Shown: positions 1 through 4,756 of the stretch, piece by piece
Layout: the number at the start of each line of letters is the position of its first letter
How positions within the stretch are numbered: position 1 is the first letter of the stretch
Origin: Bacteroidetes bacterium GWA2_31_9b
Lineage (GTDB): Bacteria; Bacteroidota; Bacteroidia; Bacteroidales; UBA12077
Assembly (NCBI GenBank): GCA_001769005.1
Contig: MENE01000119.1
Coordinates: 13,587-21,196, forward strand
Direction of reading: 5' to 3'
DNA: 7,610 nucleotides
Made by a program: the position numbers and the translations under genes
Notes under the pieces: model-generated
Seen by the model: the letters and a program-made list of their open reading frames with translations, nothing else
The model's database searches: none
What the model was told of the DNA's origin: nothing

Positions 1-105
1 TTGTAATTTAGTATTATCGTTCTTTAAAATATACTCAAAAGCAGTCTTGAATAATGGATGTAAACTATAATATTTTTCAGCTTGATTAATGTGATCGTAT
101 ATCAT
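1..105 (-). CDS. YhcH/YjgK/YiaL family protein, N-terminal fragment (partial)
   Basis: An open frame runs from an ATG at 105 off the left edge of the window and gives 35 residues, beginning MIYDHINQAEKYYSLHP and continuing with FKTAFEYILKNDNTKL. This matches the usual start of the YhcH/YjgK/YiaL (DUF386) family: MI(F/Y)D, a short helix, a 'YxxLHPxFxxAFEYL' segment, then a 'D...L' turn leading to the first beta strand. Members are small cupin-like cytosolic proteins of about 150 residues, linked to sugar and sialic-acid catabolism and sometimes called beta-galactosidase subunit beta. The catalytic part lies outside the window. The gene is divergent from the kamA cluster, so it probably does not belong to it. 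The family call rests on recalled pattern similarity over only 35 residues. Confidence 0.68.
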   Translation of the reverse strand, partial: MIYDHINQAEKYYSLHPLFKTAFEYILKNDNTKLQ

Positions 106-379
106 TTTTTTAAGTTTTAAGAAATCAAATTTAGATTAATTTCAATTTTAAGAATGAATTTTGTAGTAATTTATGAACAAAAATTAGTTAAAGCGCACAT
201 ATATAGCGTCTTAAATGATGCAAAATGGTTAATAATATTTGAGCATTTAATGCAGATTTAAGTACATTGAATTGATAAAATACATAACATTGTATATAGA
301 ATTTATAAGCAATATTTAAGCTTGTAAATAAAAATAAATATGAGAATTAATAATCAAATAGTAATAATTAAAACATTAA
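106..379. other. Divergent intergenic region between the yhcH-like gene and kamA
   Basis: This 274-base stretch is very AT-rich and has no open frame that looks coding. It should hold the start signals for both divergent genes. A perfect minus-strand -7 box lies at 126-133. On the plus strand only imperfect candidates are visible: AATATTTG at 234-241 and TAAGCTTG at 317-324, neither with a well-spaced TTTG upstream. Two small symmetric elements are present: GCATT-T-AATGC at 243-253, and an imperfect hairpin AAGCGC...GCGTCTT at about 190-212. Either could be an operator, but both are short enough to be chance. No riboswitch-like fold was recognised. Confidence 0.5.
126..133 (-). promoter_or_regulatory. 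Candidate Bacteroidetes -7 box for the divergent yhcH-like gene
   Basis: On the minus strand these bases read TAAATTTG, an exact match to the Bacteroidetes -7 consensus TAnnTTTG. They lie about 20 bases upstream of the ATG at 105, which would give a short leader. No TTTG-type -33 element is present at the usual 19-21 base spacing, so this is only half a promoter. In such AT-rich DNA a chance match is possible. Confidence 0.35.
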
Positions 380-1645
380 ATGAATTCAGAAAAAATGAAT
401 GCAGAATCCTCTATTTCATATGAGGAAGCAAATGGAGAACCTCCGAGTGGTGGGTTACACTATTTGCAAAATGTAAATTTAAAACTCACTTCTGAAAAAC
501 AGAACAAACCGGATTTCCCCGTAAATGAACAATCTCTCCGATTTCTTCATGAAAATTTTCCCGGAACATCAATTAGCGAATGGAATAACTGGCGTTGGCA
601 AATCCAAAATAGCTATACAAGTTATTCGCAGCTAAAAACAATTTTACACTTATCGGATGATGAAGTAAAACCAACAGATAATGGTTTTAATCTTCCTATT
701 CGTATAACTCCTTATTATGCTAGTTTACTTAATCCTTGTGATCCATCACAAGCATTAAGGAAAACTGTTGTTCCGGTATTTGATGAGCTGATAACATCTA
801 CCGATGAAAAAGCTGATCCACTGGGAGAAGAAAATTACAGCCCTGTAAATCACATTGTTCATAGATATCCCGACAGAGTGTTGTTTCTTGTAACAGGATT
901 CTGTTCAACATATTGCCGTTATTGTACCCGATCGCATATGGTATCTAAAAAAGATAAATGCCATTCAAGTATTAGCGAATGGGATAAAGCAATTGATTAT
1001 ATCCGAAATAATAAACAAGTTCGAGATGTACTTATCTCGGGTGGCGATCCATTAACATTGTCAGATGCACGATTAGAATATTTACTTTCAAAATTACGTG
1101 CAATTGAGCATGTTGAAATTATTCGTATTGGAACTAAAGTGCCTGTTGTTTTACCTCAGAGAATAACACCTGTACTTATTAAAATACTTAAAAAGTATCA
1201 TCCATTATTTATAAGTATTCATTTTACACATCCTGATGAGTTAACTCCGGAAACTCATTTTGCATGTACAAGACTTGCTGATGCAGGTATTCCTCTAGGT
1301 AGCCAAAGTGTACTTCTAAAAGGTGTTAATGATGATGTTGAAATATTTAAGGAATTAAATCACAAATTGCTTAAAGCGAGAGTTAGACCTTATTATATTT
1401 ATCAGTGTGACCCAATTCCTGGTTCTGATCATTTCAGAACTCCTGTTTCAAAAGGATTGGAAATAATTCAAGGTTTACGTGGATTTACTTCTGGGTACGC
1501 TATTCCTCATTATGTTATTGATGCTCCTGGTGGTGGAGGAAAGATTCCATTATTGCCTGAGTATTTGCAAAGCATTGATGACGAACAGGTTGTTTTAAAG
1601 AATTACGAAGGAAAAACTTTTTATTATCCAAATAAAAAAGGATAG
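380..1645 (+). CDS. kamA: KamA-family radical SAM aminomutase (lysine 2,3-aminomutase-like)
   Basis: This 421-residue protein belongs to the PLP- and SAM-dependent aminomutases that move an amino group from C2 to C3; for lysine the product is L-beta-lysine. The [4Fe-4S]/SAM motif CSTYCRYC is at 175-182 (C175, C179, C182), GGDPL at 221-225, and the PLP lysine of APGGGGK is K388. Aligned by memory to Clostridium subterminale lysine 2,3-aminomutase, the substrate-lysine contacts Arg134, Asp293 and Asp330 correspond to R184, D344 and D381. All are kept, with identical spacing from the second Asp to the PLP lysine. Glutamate 2,3-aminomutase replaces the two Asp with Lys and Asn, so lysine is the better substrate guess. 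There is an extra N-terminal segment of about 50 residues, and the C-terminal CxCxxC zinc site is absent. M6 is an alternative start. Two ATP-grasp ligases and an acetyltransferase follow, not lysine-fermentation genes. Confidence 0.88.
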   Translation: MNSEKMNAESSISYEEANGEPPSGGLHYLQNVNLKLTSEKQNKPDFPVNEQSLRFLHENFPGTSISEWNNWRWQIQNSYTSYSQLKTILHLSDDEVKPTDNGFNLPIRITPYYASLLNPCDPSQALRKTVVPVFDELITSTDEKADPLGEENYSPVNHIVHRYPDRVLFLVTGFCSTYCRYCTRSHMVSKKDKCHSSISEWDKAIDYIRNNKQVRDVLISGGDPLTLSDARLEYLLSKLRAIEHVEIIRIGTKVPVVLPQRITPVLIKILKKYHPLFISIHFTHPDELTPETHFACTRLADAGIPLGSQSVLLKGVNDDVEIFKELNHKLLKARVRPYYIYQCDPIPGSDHFRTPVSKGLEIIQGLRGFTSGYAIPHYVIDAPGGGGKIPLLPEYLQSIDDEQVVLKNYEGKTFYYPNKKG

Positions 1646-1676
1646 AATATCTGATTTTAAATTTTTACTTAAATTG

Positions 1677-1708
1677 CTTCCCGATAGATTTACTTTCGGG
1701 AAGTTTTT
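1677..1708 (+). terminator. Intrinsic terminator or attenuator after kamA
   Basis: A perfect 8-bp stem, CTTCCCGA (1677-1684) with TCGGGAAG (1696-1703), has an 11-base loop and is followed directly by five T (1704-1708). This is a textbook rho-independent shape and stands out from the AT-rich surroundings. It lies in the 79-base gap between kamA and the first ATP-grasp gene, only 16 bases before that gene's ATG. It should end or reduce kamA transcription into the ligases. No good TAnnTTTG box lies between it and the ligase start, so partial read-through is likely. The T-tract is short, which fits a leaky terminator. Confidence 0.75.
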
Positions 1709-1724
1709 AACATAATAAACGAAA

Positions 1725-2714
1725 ATGAAAATAGGAATAACCTACGATTTACAAAGTGATTATTTAAAAGAGGGTTTTACAAAGGAAGAAGCCGCTGAAT
1801 TCGATAAGGAAGATACAATTGATGCAATTGAAAATACCCTTAAAGAAATCGGGTTTGAAACAATTCGCATTGGGAATGTAAAAGAACTTACACGCAGATT
1901 GGCTCATGGTGATACATGGGATTTGGTTTTTAATATCTGTGAAGGAATGTATGGTGTTGGGCGCGAAGCTCAAGTGCCCGCTTTACTTGATGCTTGGAAA
2001 ATACCCTATGTTTTTTCAGGTCCACTGACTCTTGCTTTAACACTCGACAAAGCAACTACAAAACGAGTTATTCGTGATGCAGGTGTTCCTACAGCTCCGT
2101 TTTTTGTTGTTGAAAAAAACGAAGATGTTGACAAAGTAAATATTCAATATCCATTATTTGCAAAACCTGTTGCTGAAGGAACTGGAAAAGGTATTTATGC
2201 AGGTTCTGTAATTAATAATATTGAGCAGTTAAGAGAACGATGTAATTTATTGTTATCAAAATTTAATCAACCGGTATTAGTCGAGAAATATTTATCTGGG
2301 CGTGAATTTACTGTTGGAATTGTTGGTTCAGGAGTAAATGCAAAAGTTGTTGGGGCAATGGAAATAATATTGAATAACAAAGCAGAACAAGGTGTATATT
2401 CTTTTCACAATAAAGACAATTATCTAGAATTGGTCGATTATCATTTGGCAACTGGTAAAATTGCCGAAGAATGTGAAAAAGTAGCTCTTGATTCATGGAG
2501 GGTTTTAAATTGCATTGATGGTGGAAGAGTTGATGTTAGATATGATGATAACAATATATGTAATTTTATTGAAGTAAATCCATTGGCGGGAATGCATCCG
2601 GTACATTCTGATTTACCAATTCTGTCGCGATTAAATGGAATTAATTATAATCAATTATTTCAAATGATTATGAATTCTGCAATTGAGAGATTAAAATCAG
2701 AAGGAAAGATTTAA
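1725..2714 (+). CDS. ATP-grasp ligase, D-Ala-D-Ala ligase-like (first of two)
   Basis: The protein has 329 residues. ATP-grasp enzymes activate a carboxylate as an acyl-phosphate and join it to an amine. The order of motifs is that of Ddl: WDLVFNICEG (65-74), a G-x-E-AQVPALLD segment (79-89), LDKATTK with K109, the nucleotide-binding loop FAKPVAEGTGKG with K147 (145-156), VLVEKYLSGREFTVG (184-198), and the metal site D270, E283, N285 in VDVRYD and FIEVNPLAGM. The Ddl N-terminal GGxSxE(H/R)xVS motif, which helps bind the first D-Ala, is missing; the start reads MKIGITYDLQSDYLKEG. A different substrate is therefore expected and this is unlikely to be the cell-wall Ddl. Only 12 bases separate it from the next ligase, so the two are surely co-transcribed. 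A beta-lysine-containing peptide product is inferred from the neighbour kamA. Confidence 0.87.
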   Translation: MKIGITYDLQSDYLKEGFTKEEAAEFDKEDTIDAIENTLKEIGFETIRIGNVKELTRRLAHGDTWDLVFNICEGMYGVGREAQVPALLDAWKIPYVFSGPLTLALTLDKATTKRVIRDAGVPTAPFFVVEKNEDVDKVNIQYPLFAKPVAEGTGKGIYAGSVINNIEQLRERCNLLLSKFNQPVLVEKYLSGREFTVGIVGSGVNAKVVGAMEIILNNKAEQGVYSFHNKDNYLELVDYHLATGKIAEECEKVALDSWRVLNCIDGGRVDVRYDDNNICNFIEVNPLAGMHPVHSDLPILSRLNGINYNQLFQMIMNSAIERLKSEGKI

Positions 2715-2726
2715 AATTAAAAAAAC

Positions 2727-3695
2727 ATGAAAAAAGCACTAATTATTCATAACAGAATTTCAGAAAATGCATTACAAGACGAATTAGATGTTTTAGATCA
2801 GGTTGGTGTTGTTGAAAAAGCATTTACTGATTTAGGATATGAAACTTTTCGAGATGACTTTGATTTGAATATGCAACGAGTTAAAGATTCAATTCAGAAA
2901 ATAGATCCGCATTTTATTTTCAATCTTGTAGAAACAGTTGATGGGAAAGGTAATTTAAGCTTTATGGCTCCTGCATTATTCGAAAATATGAATATACCCT
3001 TTTCCGGATCAGGTTCTTTTGCAATGTATGTTACATCAAATAAGGTGCTTACTAAAGAATCGTTTATAAATTCAGGAATTCCTACAGGAGAATGGTTTTC
3101 GGCTAACGAACTAAATAAATTAAATCCAGCAAAGAGATACATAGTGAAACCTCTTGGTGAAGACGGTTCTGTTGGTATTTCGGAAGAAGGTGTTTTTGAA
3201 GGTAATGATCCAAAAATTAAAGATTTTTTAAAAAACAATAATCCAAACGAATTTTTTATAGAAGAATACATTCACGGTCGTGAATTTAACATTTCAGTTA
3301 TTGGTGGTAAAAATGGAGGATGTGTTTTACCTCCTGCAGAAATTCGTTTTATCGATTTTCCTGAAGGCAAACCTCATGTACTTGGATATAAATCGAAATG
3401 GGATGAAGATTCGTTCGAATATAAAAACACAGTTCGTACCTTCGATTTTCCTGAAAGTGATAAAGAATTACTCGAAAAAGTAAAGCAAATAAGTTTAAAT
3501 TGCTGGAATAAATTTAATTTAAAAGGATATGTTCGTGTTGATATCCGATTAGATGAAAAAAACAATCCTTATGTACTTGAGATTAATGCGAACCCTTGCA
3601 TTTCTCCTGATGCAGGTTTCTATGCAGCTTGCAAACAAGCAGGTTTAAAGTTTACTGATGTTATTTCAGAAATTATACATGACGCACAACGATGA
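2727..3695 (+). CDS. ATP-grasp ligase, D-Ala-D-Ala ligase-like (second of two)
   Basis: This 322-residue protein is a distant homologue of its upstream neighbour. It starts MKKALIIHNR and has an acidic DELDVLDQVGVVEKA segment (18-32) common in Ddl-like ligases of unknown substrate. Further motifs are FIFNLVETVDGKGN (63-76), SNKVLTK with K106, the nucleotide loop IVKPLGEDGSVGI with K141 (139-151), FFIEEYIHGREFN (176-188), an omega-loop-like YKSKWDEDSFEY (221-232), and the metal site D272, E285, N287 in VDIRLD and LEINANP. Like the first ligase it lacks the Ddl GGxSxE motif. The two differ in their substrate-facing loops, so they probably do two different ligations, or form a hetero-oligomer, rather than being redundant copies. 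The last bases overlap the acetyltransferase gene, showing tight coupling. The substrates cannot be read from the sequence. Confidence 0.86.
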   Translation: MKKALIIHNRISENALQDELDVLDQVGVVEKAFTDLGYETFRDDFDLNMQRVKDSIQKIDPHFIFNLVETVDGKGNLSFMAPALFENMNIPFSGSGSFAMYVTSNKVLTKESFINSGIPTGEWFSANELNKLNPAKRYIVKPLGEDGSVGISEEGVFEGNDPKIKDFLKNNNPNEFFIEEYIHGREFNISVIGGKNGGCVLPPAEIRFIDFPEGKPHVLGYKSKWDEDSFEYKNTVRTFDFPESDKELLEKVKQISLNCWNKFNLKGYVRVDIRLDEKNNPYVLEINANPCISPDAGFYAACKQAGLKFTDVISEIIHDAQR

Positions 3696-4177
3696 AAAAT
3701 GAAATTAATTTTAGAACCGATGTTAAAGCTTTCGATATTAAAGCTGTTGGGGATATTGTAAAATCTACCAAATTTTTTAATGAGGAAGAAATTCAGGTTG
3801 CAATGGAATTGGTTGAAGAACGAGTTGAAAAAGGCGAAGAAAGCGGTTATGAATTTATTTTTGCCGAAATAAATAACAATGTGGTTGGATATACTTGTTA
3901 TGGGCGAATACCATGTACAAAACATAGCTTTGATATGTACTGGATTGCTACACATCAGGATTTTCAAGGATTAGGTATTGGAAAAAAACTTATTGATGAA
4001 ACAGAAAAAGCAATAAAAAATCTTGGTGGACATGGAATATATGTAGAAACATCCACAAAAGATCAGTATCATCCAACACGATCGTTTTACCTAAAAATGA
4101 ATTATTTACAGAAGGCCGTTTTTGAAGATTTCTATGATAAGAATGATGGTAAAGTGGTGTATATCAAATATATTTAA
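3692..4177 (+). CDS. GNAT-family N-acetyltransferase
   Basis: This 161-residue single-domain protein has the GNAT fold pattern. An N-terminal strand and helix (about 10-45) are followed by beta strands EFIFAEI and VVGYTCYG (54-71). Motif A comes next: MYWIATHQDFQGLGIGKKL (82-100), with the acetyl-CoA pyrophosphate loop Q-G-L-G-I-G at 92-97. The C-terminal region includes YHPTRSFYLKMNY (126-138), the usual 'A-xx-FYxKxGF' position. The family transfers an acetyl group from acetyl-CoA to an amine. Its ATG sits inside the stop of the second ligase (ATGA, 4-base overlap), so translation is probably coupled. The known kamA partner is AblB, the beta-lysine N6-acetyltransferase of N-acetyl-beta-lysine synthesis; this protein is shorter than AblB as I recall it, so an analogous rather than orthologous role is suggested. 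It could equally acetylate the ligated peptide, or act in self-protection. Confidence 0.85.
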   Translation: MKNEINFRTDVKAFDIKAVGDIVKSTKFFNEEEIQVAMELVEERVEKGEESGYEFIFAEINNNVVGYTCYGRIPCTKHSFDMYWIATHQDFQGLGIGKKLIDETEKAIKNLGGHGIYVETSTKDQYHPTRSFYLKMNYLQKAVFEDFYDKNDGKVVYIKYI

Positions 4178-4185
4178 GGTATTTT

Positions 4186-4263
4186 AAAAAACACATCAAC
4201 TTATTTTGATATATAATTAAATACTTTTTACTTTGACACTCCAAAATATTGGTGTGTTTTTTT
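4186..4263 (+). repeat. Inverted-repeat region with terminator-like hairpin between GNAT and VOC genes
   Basis: The right arm TTGGTGTGTTTTTT (4249-4262) can pair in two ways. Locally, ACAC-T-CCAA (4236-4244) pairs with TTGG-T-GTGT (4249-4257) around an AATA loop with one T/T mismatch, followed by more T up to 4263; this is terminator-like. At long range, AAAAAACACATCAA (4186-4199) pairs over 14 positions with one G-U. The T-tract ends directly against the VOC start codon. The element probably ends the cluster transcript, but the local stem is modest and the two pairings exclude each other. Confidence 0.5.
4205..4235 (+). promoter_or_regulatory. Candidate Bacteroidetes-type promoter for the VOC gene
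   Basis: TTTG at 4205-4208 is followed after 19 bases by TTACTTTG at 4228-4235. This matches the Bacteroidetes promoter form TTTG-N19-21-TAnnTTTG with one mismatch in the -7 box. Transcription would start near 4240, giving a leader of about 25 bases before the ATG at 4264. That start point lies inside the left arm of the hairpin, so a transcript from here could not form the full terminator. It is the best two-part promoter match I found in the window. Confidence 0.5.
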
Positions 4264-4674
4264 ATGGAAAATATTAAAGGTTTAGCACATATTGGAATAC
4301 TAACTTCAGATGCAGAAAAATCTAAAGATTTTTATGTTAATAACCTTGGATTTATGTTCGACTATGAAACAATTCTTCATAAGACTGATGGTAGTTCAAA
4401 AAAACTGTTATTTGTAAAATTGAATAATGTAATGCTCGAATTTATTGAATCGTCGGATAAAACAAACCCAATTTGTAATTCAGGGGTAATTGATCATATA
4501 TCATTTGAAGTTAAAAATATTGATAAAATATGTGAGCAATTGATTCAAAAAGGTATTGTATTTAAAACACCTCAACCTATTAAATTACCAGATGTTTATA
4601 ATGGTGCAAAGATTATTTTTCTTGAAGGGCCAAATGGAGAGACTCTTGAGCTTTTTGAATACATACTAACATAA
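4264..4674 (+). CDS. VOC-family (glyoxalase/bleomycin-resistance fold) metalloprotein
   Basis: Taken from the ATG at 4264, the protein has 136 residues in two beta-alpha-beta-beta-beta modules. The four expected metal ligands are visible: H9 in LAHIGI, E59 in VMLEFIE, H78 in VIDHISFEV and E129 in GPNGETLELFE. This is the full 2-His/2-Glu set, so it is a metal-dependent member such as a lactoylglutathione lyase-like enzyme, an epimerase or a resistance protein. Substrate cannot be assigned. An in-frame TTG at 4249 would add five residues (MVCFF) encoded by the hairpin and T-tract; the ATG is preferred because family members start just before the AHI motif. No ribosome-binding site fits between the T-tract and the ATG. 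It is separated from the GNAT gene by a terminator-like element and a promoter, so it is probably its own unit. Confidence 0.85.
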   Translation: MENIKGLAHIGILTSDAEKSKDFYVNNLGFMFDYETILHKTDGSSKKLLFVKLNNVMLEFIESSDKTNPICNSGVIDHISFEVKNIDKICEQLIQKGIVFKTPQPIKLPDVYNGAKIIFLEGPNGETLELFEYILT

Positions 4675-4756
4675 AAAATATGAATGAAGGATTAAACTAT
4701 TAACTAAAATAAGAATCAAACAAATTAAATTTAATATTAACTAAATTCTGAACATC

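Noticed and set aside
380..1645. KamA homologue as EpmB (EF-P beta-lysylation) or as the first gene of lysine fermentation
   Set aside because: The protein is longer than EpmB and no epmA or efp is nearby. None of the fermentation genes kamD, kamE, kdd, kce or kal is in the window.
2894..3271. Minus-strand open frame of 125 codons opposite the second ligase
   Set aside because: It lies wholly opposite a well-supported ATP-grasp gene, has no recognisable domain, and looks like a complement of the real coding frame. The shorter minus-strand frames at 1764-1973, 2308-2496 and 3374-3565 fail for the same reason.
3280..3483. Plus-strand 67-codon open frame inside the second ligase
   Set aside because: It is a different frame within a gene whose motifs continue without a break through this stretch, so there is no sign of a frameshift or nested gene.
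1725..3695. The two ATP-grasp genes as the cell-wall D-Ala-D-Ala ligase
   Set aside because: Both lack the N-terminal Ddl signature that binds the first D-Ala, they occur in tandem, and no mur or fts genes are near.
3620..3967. Minus-strand open frame of 115 codons across the ligase/GNAT junction
   Set aside because: It overlaps two convincing plus-strand genes, and its translation is a low-complexity Phe/Ile/Asn-rich product as expected from the antisense of AT-rich coding DNA.
4249..4263. TTG codon in frame upstream of the VOC ATG as an alternative start
   Set aside because: It would add five residues encoded by the hairpin arm and T-tract (MVCFF) and make the start lie inside a terminator-like stem. 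The ATG at 4264 places the metal-binding AHI motif at the normal distance from the N-terminus.
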